Positions 51,159 through 59,813 of a stretch of DNA of 64,000 nt are shown here, piece by piece (the first letter of the stretch is position 1; every line of letters begins with the position of its first letter). The notes under the pieces were generated by a model. It was not told where the DNA came from and made no database searches. It worked only from the letters and a program-made list of their open reading frames with translations. Origin of the DNA: 34-65-8 sp963529855 (GTDB lineage Bacteria; Pseudomonadota; Alphaproteobacteria; Sphingomonadales; Sphingomonadaceae); assembly GCA_963529855.1 (NCBI GenBank), contig CAURZK010000002.1, forward strand, positions 372,001 to 436,000, read 5' to 3'. Both the position numbers and the translations under genes were made by a program.

Positions 51159-53918
51159 CTAACTTTGACGTGCTTCAACTCTTACGCCCGAAAACGAATG
51201 GCGTTCGCGTGCGATTAGCGCAATTGCGCCATCGTCCTCCGCCTCCAGCGGTTCGGCGAACTGTATCCCCATTCGGTTCTCGACGCTCCACCGGCATGCC
51301 GCCTGGACGACCAGTGAATCGGACAGCGCGATACGGAATTCAGTCCCGGTGGGCACGTTCCACAGCCCTTCGACCATGGCACCCGATAACGACATGTTGC
51401 GGATTGTACCGTTATAGTAATGGCCGTCGTGTTCCAGCACGACCTTGCGCAGCATGGTGAATCGCTTGGGTCGGGCCGATTTCGGGCCCGACGCGACGAT
51501 CCGCAGCCCCTGCTCCAGCCGCTCCATGGTTGCAGCGCTGCTCAGCGGGGCCGAATAGACAAAGCCCTGAACGTGCGTGCAGCCATAGCGCCGCACCAGT
51601 TCGAGCTCGTCCAGCGTTTCGCAGCCTTCCGCCGTGATATCCATTCCAAGCGCGTGGGCCAGGTTGGTGATCGATGCAATAATCGCCCCGTTACGGCTGC
51701 CGGGCTGGGTCGCGCCACGCACGAAACTCTGGTCGATCTTGATCTTGTCGAACGGGGCCCGCTTCAGGTAGCCCAACGAGGAATAACCCGTCCCGAAATC
51801 GTCAAGCGCAAGACGCACACCGATCCGCTTGAGCGCCGCAAACATCGCATCGGTGCCCTGATCGTCGTTTAGGAACACGCTTTCGGTGATTTCCAGTTCG
51901 AGCCGCGCCGGGTCGATCCCGGCTTGCGCGATGGCATTGGTCACCACCGTCGCGAATTGCGGATTACCGAACTGCAACGGTGAAACGTTGACGGCGCAAC
52001 GAACCTCCTCCGGCCACTGCGCAAGATCGCGGCAAGCCGTACGCAAGGCCCATTCGCCGATCACGCCGATCAGCCCGGTATCTTCGGCAACCGGAATGAA
52101 CTTGGCCGGCGAAAGCCAGCCGTGGACGGGATGATGCCAGCGCAGCAGAGCCTCGAAACCGGCAATGTGCTCGGTCGCCGCGCTGACGACAGGCTGATAG
52201 AACAGCTCCAGTCCGCCATTGGCGATGGCATCGCGCAGGTCCTGTTCCAGCTGGTTCCGCTCTTCGGCGCGGGTGTGAAGGTCGCTGGAATAGAAATGCA
52301 GGCGGCCGCGCCCGCCGTCCTTCGCAGCGTAGAGCGCAAGGTCTGCATTGCGGATCACGGATTCGCTGGTCAGCCCGTTCTGCGGTGCGACTGCGATGCC
52401 GACGGACACGCCGATAACCACACGCTGCCCCTCGATGGAGTAGGGCTGCGACAGCGAATGAATTATGTCCTGCGCCAGATGTGCGAGCCGTTCGTGATCG
52501 GTGCGGCCGGGCACGATGACCTGGAATTCGTCGCCGCCCAGCCGGCCGCAGCGCCCCATCTGGCCTACGGCGCGTTCCAGTCGCTGCGCGACCTGTTGTA
52601 GCAGCGCATCGCCCGCCGGATGCCCCAGGGTATCATTGACGTTCTTGAACCGGTCCAGATCAAGCAGGAAGACGCTGCATTCTCGCTCCAGCTCGCGCGG
52701 GCTGTTGAGGATCTTTTCCAGTGTCTGCGACATCTGCAAACGGTTGGCCAGGCCCGTTAGGGAATCATACTGTGCCAGCCGGGTGGCGTTTTCCTGGCTG
52801 CGTTTCTTTTCCGTCAGGTCCATGCCCGAACCGCGGAAACCGCAGAAATTCTGAAACCCGTCGTAAACCGGACGCCCGTTGATCGACCACCAGCGGGGCT
52901 CACCGGCGACGGCGGCACGCACGGCCAGTTCCTGGAACGATGATCGTGCGGACAAGTGGAACGTCAGAGTGCGTTCACCCTCGCGGTTGTCGTCGGCGAG
53001 CTCGAACAGCGAGGTGAACGGCCGCCCTTCCAGATCGCCCGGCGCGCGGCCGAGCGTTCGCGCAACCGAGCGCGACACGTAAGTCAGATTGCCGCGCCGG
53101 TCGGTTTCCCAGAACCAGCCCTGGCCGGTTTCCTCGTAATCGGCCAGAATGCTCTGCGCCCGGTCGCGGATTCGGGCCTTCGCCTCCGCCCGTTCGGCGT
53201 GTTGCTGATCGAGCCGCGCCTGGTACCGGGCAATGGCCGCGCCGACGAGCGTCGCCATGCAGAGCCCCGCGAGGGCTGCCATGGTCCCGTCGAATACGAC
53301 GACCGGGGCCCAGCACGCGATCTTGCTGGCAAACAGCAGCCCGCCCCGGCGGCCGAGCACGGTCGCAAGCACAGCGCTGAGGCTGAGGAGCGCCGCCAGG
53401 GCGATCCGCACGTCGAGCCCGCCGAGGTACATCCAGTGGCCGAACCCTGCTCCGAACAGCAGTGCAACGGCGAAAATCAGGGATCCGCCCACCGCAAACG
53501 CCGTCTTGCGGTCGCGATCCTCGCGCCGCTCCCACCGGATCAGCCTCCGCGAGGCATAGGAGAGTCCGGTCGCACCGGCCGCGCACAGGGTGGCAACGAG
53601 GGTGGGCATTTGCCACGAGATGAGCCCGGCGACGATGAACGTGAGCGAGGTGGCGAGCGCCATCCACGGCATCATTCGTGGCAAGGCGTAGGTGCGGCGC
53701 AGGCTGCTGTTGGCCCGTTGCCCTCTGACGGCGGGGCCGCCATTGCGCGAAAATCCTTCCGAACGGCGCTGGGCGGCGCGTCGATCGGGCGTTTCGGGGG
53801 CAATGGTCGGGTTCAGGGCTGGACCGGCGCTCACAGCAGGATGCGCGCGGCGCGATGCGCCGTGCAAGCTCTCGGCAGAATCGTGTGCCGGAGTCATCTG
53901 AGGGTTCGCCCCGCCCAT
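51159..53918 (-). CDS. Membrane PAS-GGDEF-EAL-PilZ cyclic di-GMP protein
   Basis: Protein of 919 residues. The basic N-terminal 80 residues are followed by five to six membrane helices (starting MMPWMALATSLTFIVAGLIS), a PAS domain (WFWETDRRGNLTYVSRSV), GGDEF (GRLGGDEF, without RxxD), EAL (EALLRW, AVNVSPLQF, ELEITES, DDFGTGYSSL, KIDQSFV) and PilZ (RFTMLRKVVL, NMSLSGAMVEG). From PAS to PilZ it is collinear with the downstream paralogue, implying tandem duplication with gain or loss of the membrane part. The start at 53918 is tentative; 53897 is another option. It diverges from phaC. Confidence 0.92.
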   Translation of the reverse strand: MGGANPQMTPAHDSAESLHGASRRAHPAVSAGPALNPTIAPETPDRRAAQRRSEGFSRNGGPAVRGQRANSSLRRTYALPRMMPWMALATSLTFIVAGLISWQMPTLVATLCAAGATGLSYASRRLIRWERREDRDRKTAFAVGGSLIFAVALLFGAGFGHWMYLGGLDVRIALAALLSLSAVLATVLGRRGGLLFASKIACWAPVVVFDGTMAALAGLCMATLVGAAIARYQARLDQQHAERAEAKARIRDRAQSILADYEETGQGWFWETDRRGNLTYVSRSVARTLGRAPGDLEGRPFTSLFELADDNREGERTLTFHLSARSSFQELAVRAAVAGEPRWWSINGRPVYDGFQNFCGFRGSGMDLTEKKRSQENATRLAQYDSLTGLANRLQMSQTLEKILNSPRELERECSVFLLDLDRFKNVNDTLGHPAGDALLQQVAQRLERAVGQMGRCGRLGGDEFQVIVPGRTDHERLAHLAQDIIHSLSQPYSIEGQRVVIGVSVGIAVAPQNGLTSESVIRNADLALYAAKDGGRGRLHFYSSDLHTRAEERNQLEQDLRDAIANGGLELFYQPVVSAATEHIAGFEALLRWHHPVHGWLSPAKFIPVAEDTGLIGVIGEWALRTACRDLAQWPEEVRCAVNVSPLQFGNPQFATVVTNAIAQAGIDPARLELEITESVFLNDDQGTDAMFAALKRIGVRLALDDFGTGYSSLGYLKRAPFDKIKIDQSFVRGATQPGSRNGAIIASITNLAHALGMDITAEGCETLDELELVRRYGCTHVQGFVYSAPLSSAATMERLEQGLRIVASGPKSARPKRFTMLRKVVLEHDGHYYNGTIRNMSLSGAMVEGLWNVPTGTEFRIALSDSLVVQAACRWSVENRMGIQFAEPLEAEDDGAIALIARERHSFSGVRVEARQS

Positions 53919-53954
53919 GGTCTCCCATTGACGCAAACCTGTTTGAAAACGGTT

Positions 53955-53972
53955 AATTGGGCCGTGCCAATT
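53955..53972. promoter_or_regulatory. AATTGG-N6-CCAATT dyad upstream of phaC
   Basis: A perfect 6-bp inverted repeat with a 6-base spacer lies in the 138-base divergent gap, 85 bases before phaC. TTGAAA at 53943-53948 followed by 17 bases and GCCAAT would give a weak sigma-70-like promoter overlapping it. It is a candidate operator, for example for a PHA-linked regulator, but no regulator gene is nearby. Confidence 0.4.
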
Positions 53973-54056
53973 GCGCGGGAAGGTCCCGATTCTCCTCTGC
54001 TTGCCAAGGCCCCGGGCGGGGTGCATGAATGTGGGTCAGTCGCGGGGGAGAAAACG

Positions 54057-55751
54057 ATGGCCAAAGGCAGGACGCTGGAAAACGAGGCGGCCCAATCCAC
54101 CACGGCGCTGGGCCCGCTGGTCGGCCTGGCGCGGGAAGACTTCGTGGGCGCGGTCGCCATGTTGCTGCGCGAGACGGCCTCGAACCCGCAACGAACCATG
54201 AAGCACGCCCACGAAATGGGCCAGGACATGGTAAAGATCATGACCGGCAAGTCCGATCTTGCCCCCGATCCCAAAGACAAGCGGTTCATGGACCCGGCAT
54301 GGCAATACAATCCGTTCTTCCGGGCCGGCGCGCAATACTACCTCGCAGTGCAGAAGGGCATGCGCAACTGGCTGTCCGAACTGGAACTGGACGAGATCGA
54401 GCGCGACCGGGCGAACTTCATTTCCCAGATCATCATCGACAGCCTCGCCCCGACCAATACGCTGGCGGGCAATCCCACGGCACAGAAAAGGCTGATCGAC
54501 AGTGGTGGGCTGTCCCTGGTGAAGGGGCTCAAGAACGCTTACGACGATATGGTCAACAACAAGGGCATGGTCAGCCAGGTCAACAAGAAGCCATTCAAGC
54601 TGGGCGAGAACGTGGCGACCAGCAAGGGCGCGGTCGTGCTGCGGACCGAGATGATGGAATTGATCCATTACGCGCCGACCACGGACGAGGTTTATCAGGT
54701 TCCGCAGCTCACGATCCCGCCGCAGATCAACAAGATGTACATCAACGACCTCTCGCCAGAGAAGTCGGTGGTCAAATACCAGCTTGATAACGGCGTGCAG
54801 ACGTTCGTCATCTCGTGGCGCAACCCGTCCAAGGACCAGGGTCACTGGGGAATGGCCGATTATATCGCTTCGTGCCGCGAGGCATTGGAGGCGGTGAAGG
54901 CGATCACCGGAAGCGGCAAGGTCAATGTCTCGGCAGGATGTTCGGGCGGTCAAACCGCGTCGGTGCTGGCAAGCGCGCTGGCGGCGGACGGAGACGACAG
55001 CCTCAATGCCCTCACGCTGATGGTCTGCGTCCTGCACCCCAAGCAGAACGACATCGAGGCCGGATCGCTGATGACGGAAAACGGCATGCAACTGGCTAAG
55101 GCGCGCGCCGCAAAAAAGGGCGTGATCAAGGGCGATGATCTGTCGCGCGGTTTTGCCTGGCTGCGTCCGAACGACCTGATCTGGAACTACGTCATCAACA
55201 ACTACCTGTTGGGCGAGGACCCGCCGGCGTTCGATGTCCTGTTCTGGAATGCCGACGCGACCAACCTGTCAGCAAGCTTGATGGGCGATTTCCTCCACCT
55301 GTTCGAAACGCTTGCATTTACGAAAGCGGGTGAGGTGGAAATGGCAGGTCACAAGATCGATCTGACCAAGGTCGATGCGCCTCTTTTCATCCTCGGCGGC
55401 GTGACCGACCACATCACCCCGTGGAAAGCGACATATCGCTCGACCCAGTTGTTCGGATCAGACGATGTCACGTATGTCCTCAGCCAGTCAGGGCATATGC
55501 AGGCGATCCTGACCCCCCCAGGCAATCCCAAGGCGAAATACTATGTCCGCAAGGACGGAAAGCCCCTTCCTGCCACCGCCGATGAATGGCTGCAGGGAAC
55601 CGAGGAAGTGGCCGGGAGTTGGTGGCCATTCTGGATAGAATGGGTTCAGGCGAATTCCGGCACGAAAAAGCCCGCCCCCAAAACCGTGGGTAACAAGAGA
55701 TATCCCGCGCTGGATCCAGCACCGGGCCTGTATGTTATCGAAGAACGCTGA
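54057..55751 (+). CDS. phaC: Poly(3-hydroxyalkanoate) synthase (class II-like PhaC)
   Basis: Polymerises (R)-3-hydroxyacyl-CoA into storage polyester granules; 564 residues. The lipase-like box is SAGCSGGQ with nucleophile Cys295, closer to the class II GACSGG than to class I GYCVGG. The catalytic Asp lies in GGVTDHITPW and the His in SQSGHMQAIL. RNPSKDQGHWGMADYI is the usual conserved patch. GGGGGAG lies 6 bases before the ATG. phaZ follows by 30 bases, as in class II phaC-phaZ clusters, which suggests medium-chain or broad specificity. Confidence 0.93.
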   Translation: MAKGRTLENEAAQSTTALGPLVGLAREDFVGAVAMLLRETASNPQRTMKHAHEMGQDMVKIMTGKSDLAPDPKDKRFMDPAWQYNPFFRAGAQYYLAVQKGMRNWLSELELDEIERDRANFISQIIIDSLAPTNTLAGNPTAQKRLIDSGGLSLVKGLKNAYDDMVNNKGMVSQVNKKPFKLGENVATSKGAVVLRTEMMELIHYAPTTDEVYQVPQLTIPPQINKMYINDLSPEKSVVKYQLDNGVQTFVISWRNPSKDQGHWGMADYIASCREALEAVKAITGSGKVNVSAGCSGGQTASVLASALAADGDDSLNALTLMVCVLHPKQNDIEAGSLMTENGMQLAKARAAKKGVIKGDDLSRGFAWLRPNDLIWNYVINNYLLGEDPPAFDVLFWNADATNLSASLMGDFLHLFETLAFTKAGEVEMAGHKIDLTKVDAPLFILGGVTDHITPWKATYRSTQLFGSDDVTYVLSQSGHMQAILTPPGNPKAKYYVRKDGKPLPATADEWLQGTEEVAGSWWPFWIEWVQANSGTKKPAPKTVGNKRYPALDPAPGLYVIEER

Positions 55752-55781
55752 GCATCCCCCGCTCGCCATAAGGAACGCCGT

Positions 55782-56630
55782 TTGACCGATCCCATGAAAA
55801 CCGCCGACATTTCGATGGAGACTGTCGGAGGCCGCACGCTGCGTGTCGCCCGCTGGCGGCTGAACATGCCAAGCGAGCACCTTCCGGTGCTGTTTTTCAA
55901 CGGCATCGGCGCCAATATCGAGGCGGTCGCACCGCTTGCCGAGGCGCTGGACGATCGCGGTTTCATTATGTTCGACATGCCCGGCGTGGGGGAATCGCCC
56001 GAGCCTGTCGTGCCGTACAATCCCTTCACCATGGCATGGACAACTGCCCAGCTGCTCAACCGGTTCGGGATCGATCAGGTCGACGTCATGGGGGTGAGCT
56101 GGGGCGGCGCGATGGCGCAGCACTTCGCCTTGCAGCATCCCGGTCGCACCCGCCGGCTGATTCTGGCTGCCACCAGCGCTGGCATGATCATGATCCCGGG
56201 CAATCCCAAGGCTCTGACGAAGATGGCCAATCCGCGTCGATACGTCGACGCCGCGTTCATGGAGAAGCACTTCAAGACGCTTTACGGCGGCGCGATGGGA
56301 GCTTCATCGGGCAAGTCGGGGCACATCGCGCGGTTGAAGCCGCCGACACGGCGGGGCTATCTCTATCAGCTTCTGGCCATGATCGGCTGGACCAGCGCAC
56401 CCGCCCTCCCCTTCCTCAAGGCACCGACGCTGATCCTGATGGGTGACGATGACCAGATCGTCCCGCTGGCCAATGGGCGGATACTCAATTCGCTCATTCC
56501 GGACAGCGAACTGGAGGTTATGGAAGGCGGCGGGCACCTGTTCCTGCTCAGCCACCGCGACCAGAGCGTCTCTGCAATCCGGCGTTTTCTCAACGAACCA
56601 GACTCGGACGAATTGCCTCAGGCAGCCTGA
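55782..56630 (+). CDS. phaZ: Intracellular PHA depolymerase
   Basis: Alpha/beta hydrolase of 282 residues that mobilises stored polyester. The nucleophile elbow is VMGVSWGGAMAQ, typical of intracellular medium-chain PhaZ; the Asp lies in MGDDDQIVPLANG and the His in GGGHLFLLSH. The chosen start is a TTG at 55782 because AAGGAA lies about 7 bases upstream, while the ATG at 55794 has none. It sits between phaC and the FprA-type gene. Confidence 0.9.
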   Translation: MTDPMKTADISMETVGGRTLRVARWRLNMPSEHLPVLFFNGIGANIEAVAPLAEALDDRGFIMFDMPGVGESPEPVVPYNPFTMAWTTAQLLNRFGIDQVDVMGVSWGGAMAQHFALQHPGRTRRLILAATSAGMIMIPGNPKALTKMANPRRYVDAAFMEKHFKTLYGGAMGASSGKSGHIARLKPPTRRGYLYQLLAMIGWTSAPALPFLKAPTLILMGDDDQIVPLANGRILNSLIPDSELEVMEGGGHLFLLSHRDQSVSAIRRFLNEPDSDELPQAA

Positions 56631-56651
56631 CACAGCGAAGACGGAGCGGAC

Positions 56652-57968
56652 ATGCGGCATATCGCGATCATCGGCTCCGGCCCCGCAGGCTATTACACTG
56701 CTGAAGCCGCGCAGAAACAGTGGGGCGACGACGTGCGGGTCGACGTGTTCGACCTTCTTCCCGTTCCCTACGGCCTCATCCGCACGGGCGTCGCGCCCGA
56801 TCACCAGTCGATCAAGGGCGTCAGCCGGCGCTACGAAAGTACCGCGCTTTCCGATAACGTGCGCTTTGTCGGCAATGTGATGATCGGGCGGGATATCACA
56901 GTGCCCGAGTTGCAGGGCCTCTACGATGCGGTGGTGTTCGCCACCGGGGCGCCCAATGACAAGCCGCTTGGCATTCCGGGCGAAGACCTCGCCAATGTGT
57001 TCGGCAGCGCCGCCTTCGTTGGCTGGTATAACGGTCATCCGCAATTCCGCGACCTTGCCCCGGACCTGTCGGGCCCCAACGCGGTAGTGATCGGCATGGG
57101 CAATGTCGCACTGGACGTTGCTCGCATCCTTGCCAAGACGGAGGCTGAATTCGCTGGCAGCGACATCGTCGCCCATGCTCTGGATGCGCTGCGAACCTCG
57201 CAAGTCTGCACCGTCATCATCGTCGGTCGCCGCGGTCCACATCAGATCATGATGACGCCCAAGGAACTGGGCGAGCTGATGCATCTCGCCCGCGCGAGCC
57301 CGCGCGTCAATTCCGAGGATTTGCCCGAGGCGGGGGAAGACGCACTGCTGGAGCCAGGCCTGCGCAAGTCCGTCTCGCACTTGCGCGCCTTTGCCGCCAT
57401 CCCTGAAAGCGAGCGGGCAGATAAGCCGATCGAGATCGACTTCGACATGTTTGCCAGCCCCATCCGCCTGGTCGGTGAAAGCAAGGTCGAGGGCGTCGAA
57501 GTCGAGATCACCCGTGTGGAGGCCGGCCGTGCCATCGGCACCGGCGAAACTTATGTCATCCCAGCCAGTCTGGTCGTCAGCTGCATCGGCTATCGTAGCT
57601 CGCCAATCCCCGACGTGCCGTTCGACGAGCGCGCAGGCCGTTTCGCCAATGACGAGGGGCGCATCCTGCCGGGCCTCTATTGCGTCGGCTGGGCACGGCG
57701 CGGACCGACTGGCACGATCGGCACCAACCGCCCCGATGGGTTTGCAATCGTCGACAAGATCTCTGAAGACCTTGCCGCAGGCGCGCTTGGCGGTGCGGGC
57801 AAGCAGGGCCGGCCCGGCTTCGATGCGCTGGCGCAGGCGCGCGGGCTCGACGTGATAACCTTCCGCGACTGGAAGAAGATCGAAGAGGCCGAAACCCGTG
57901 CCGCCCGTGACGGCGCCCCGCGCGAAAAGTTCGTCGATATTGAAAGCATGATCCGCGCGCGCGAGTAG
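56652..57968 (+). CDS. FprA-type ferredoxin/adrenodoxin-NADP reductase
   Basis: FAD flavoprotein of 438 residues moving electrons between NADP(H) and a ferredoxin. FAD motif IAIIGSGPAGYYTAEA, the segment DLLPVPYGLIRTGVAPDH and the NADP-binding VIGMGNVALDVARIL are diagnostic of the adrenodoxin-reductase/FprA group, as is GWARRGPTGTIGTNRPDG. It lies 21 bases after phaZ. A cytochrome P450, KorAB or biosynthetic ferredoxin could be the partner; no ferredoxin gene is in the window. Confidence 0.92.
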   Translation: MRHIAIIGSGPAGYYTAEAAQKQWGDDVRVDVFDLLPVPYGLIRTGVAPDHQSIKGVSRRYESTALSDNVRFVGNVMIGRDITVPELQGLYDAVVFATGAPNDKPLGIPGEDLANVFGSAAFVGWYNGHPQFRDLAPDLSGPNAVVIGMGNVALDVARILAKTEAEFAGSDIVAHALDALRTSQVCTVIIVGRRGPHQIMMTPKELGELMHLARASPRVNSEDLPEAGEDALLEPGLRKSVSHLRAFAAIPESERADKPIEIDFDMFASPIRLVGESKVEGVEVEITRVEAGRAIGTGETYVIPASLVVSCIGYRSSPIPDVPFDERAGRFANDEGRILPGLYCVGWARRGPTGTIGTNRPDGFAIVDKISEDLAAGALGGAGKQGRPGFDALAQARGLDVITFRDWKKIEEAETRAARDGAPREKFVDIESMIRARE

Positions 57969-58001
57969 CGCTGGACTCATAAGTCGCGATATGAAACCTT
58001 C

Positions 58002-58013
58002 CTCTCCGGAGAG
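58002..58013. promoter_or_regulatory. Palindrome over the ribosome-binding site of the D-aminoacylase gene
   Basis: CTCTCCGGAGAG is a perfect 12-bp palindrome directly followed by AGGACAG before the ATG at 58025, so its right half is part of the Shine-Dalgarno region. Pairing or a bound protein could limit translation; no function is proven. Confidence 0.35.
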
Positions 58014-58024
58014 AGGACAGTACT

Positions 58025-59779
58025 ATGCCCGCATACGATCTGATTATCCGCGGCGGCACTATCGTTGATGGCACCGGCGCGCCGATGTTCACGGGCGATG
58101 TAGCAGTGAAGGACGGCCTGATTGCCCGGGTCGGCACTGTACGTGGCGACGCTGCGGAGGAAATTGACGCGGCCGGAATGATCGTCACGCCCGGCTTCGT
58201 CGACATCCACACGCATTACGACGGCCAGGCAACCTGGGACCAGGAGATGGCGCCGAGCAGCTGGCACGGCGTAACGACCGTCGTGATGGGTAACTGCGGC
58301 GTCGGCTTTGCGCCCGCTGCGCCCGACCGGCACCAATGGCTGATCGGACTGATGGAGGGGGTGGAGGACATCCCTGGCACCGCGCTTGCCGAGGGGATGA
58401 AGTGGGACTGGGAAACTTTCCCTGAATACCTCGACGCACTGGAGCGCCTGCCCCGTGCGATCGACGTCGGCACCCATGTTCCGCACGGCGCAGTGCGCGC
58501 CTATGTGCTGGGCGATCGCGAACAGCCGGGCGCCGTGCCGACTGCTGACGACATTGAAAGGATGTCGGCTATCGTCGAAGAAGGCGTACGCGCGGGCGCA
58601 CTTGGTTTTTCGACCAGTCGCACAGTGCTTCACCGATCGATCGATGGGGAGGTCGTTCCCGGAACGACGGCGACCAAGGAAGAACTCATTGAAATCGGCC
58701 GCGCCATGGGCCGCGCAGGACACGGCGTTTTCGAAATGGCCAGCGACATGAAGCGCGACTGGGACGAATTCGGTTGGATGGGTGCGTTGAGCCGCGAAAC
58801 CGGCCTGCCCTGCACGTATGCTGCGCTGCAGTCGATCGCCAAGGAAATGCCTCTGGACGAGCAGATCGCTGCAATGCGCGCAGAAAACGATAACGGCGCG
58901 AAGATCGTCGCCCAGATCGCGTTGCGCGGCAACGGCATCGTCATGGCCTGGCGCGGCACCGTCCACCCCTTCCGCTTTCGCCCGGCCTGGCAGGAAATCG
59001 CGGAACTGCCGTGGGACGAGCAGCGTGCGCACCTCGCCGATCCGGCTTTCAAGGCGCGCATGATATCGGAACCCAATGACTTCTCGCAGGCGCCGCAGGA
59101 AATTCTCGGGCTCGTCATGGTGGTCAGCGCGGGCTGGACGATGCAGTTCGAAATGGACGCAGACTTCGATTACGAGCCGGGACCCGAAGCGAGCATCCAG
59201 GCACGCGCGGCAGCGGCCGGCGTCAGTTCCGAGGAATATACATATGACCTGCTTTGCAGCGACGATGCGACCGGGTTCATCTACCTGCCGATCCTCAACT
59301 ACGCCGATGGCAATCTCGATTTCCTCAAGGCGCTTCAGCAAGCAGACGACACGGTCAATTCATTGAGCGATGGCGGCGCGCATTGCGGGACCATCTGCGA
59401 TGCCGCCAGCCCCACCTTCATGCTCCAGCACTGGGTTCGCGATCGCCAGCGCGGCGGAAGGATCGCGCTGGAACATGCGATCAAGCGCCAATGCAACGAT
59501 ACGGCGCGCCTGTATGGCCTGGACGATCGGGGTGTGATCGCGCCCGGATACCTGGCCGACCTCAACGTGATCGACATGAATGCGCTAAAACTGGGCAAGC
59601 CTTGGCTCGCTTTCGACCTGCCAGCGGGCGGCAAGCGCCTTTTGCAGAAGGCCGATGGCTACGTCGCGACGATCAAGAACGGCACTGTCACGTTTCGCCA
59701 TGGCAAATGGACCGGCGCGACACCGGGCGGCCTGATCCGGGGCCCGCAGCGCGTGGAACTGCTCGAAGCGGCGGAATAG
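58025..59779 (+). CDS. N-acyl-D-amino-acid deacylase family amidohydrolase
   Basis: Metal-dependent amidohydrolase of 584 residues. It opens YDLIIRGGTIVDGTGAP, the metal motif is FVDIHTHYDGQATWD, VMGNCGVGFAPA supplies the Cys typical of D-aminoacylases, and the Asp region is LSDGGAHCGTICDA; the C-terminal RLYGLDDRGVIAPGYLADL is usual. Related proteins include D-aminoacylase and dihydroorotase-like enzymes, so the substrate (N-acyl-D-amino acid or other amide) is uncertain. It is 56 bases after the FprA gene, and a hairpin follows. Confidence 0.88.
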   Translation: MPAYDLIIRGGTIVDGTGAPMFTGDVAVKDGLIARVGTVRGDAAEEIDAAGMIVTPGFVDIHTHYDGQATWDQEMAPSSWHGVTTVVMGNCGVGFAPAAPDRHQWLIGLMEGVEDIPGTALAEGMKWDWETFPEYLDALERLPRAIDVGTHVPHGAVRAYVLGDREQPGAVPTADDIERMSAIVEEGVRAGALGFSTSRTVLHRSIDGEVVPGTTATKEELIEIGRAMGRAGHGVFEMASDMKRDWDEFGWMGALSRETGLPCTYAALQSIAKEMPLDEQIAAMRAENDNGAKIVAQIALRGNGIVMAWRGTVHPFRFRPAWQEIAELPWDEQRAHLADPAFKARMISEPNDFSQAPQEILGLVMVVSAGWTMQFEMDADFDYEPGPEASIQARAAAAGVSSEEYTYDLLCSDDATGFIYLPILNYADGNLDFLKALQQADDTVNSLSDGGAHCGTICDAASPTFMLQHWVRDRQRGGRIALEHAIKRQCNDTARLYGLDDRGVIAPGYLADLNVIDMNALKLGKPWLAFDLPAGGKRLLQKADGYVATIKNGTVTFRHGKWTGATPGGLIRGPQRVELLEAAE

Positions 59780-59787
59780 TAATCGGA

Positions 59788-59805
59788 CCCCGGCGCCCGC
59801 CGGGG
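59788..59805. terminator. Hairpin between convergent D-aminoacylase gene and dnaN
   Basis: CCCCGGC, loop GCCC, GCCGGGG make a perfect 7-bp GC stem 8 bases past the amidohydrolase stop and 8 bases from the dnaN stop. There is no strong T run; it is likely a bidirectional terminator. Confidence 0.6.
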
Positions 59806-59813
59806 CCAATTGA

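Noticed and set aside
51133..51163. GTTAGCG-N17-CGCTAAC between the two c-di-GMP genes
   Set aside because: The 17-base loop and lack of a T run make terminator or operator status too uncertain; it may be chance.
52956..54056. N-terminal extension of the phaC frame
   Set aside because: It is antisense to the c-di-GMP gene, and a strong ribosome site stands 6 bases before the ATG at 54057.
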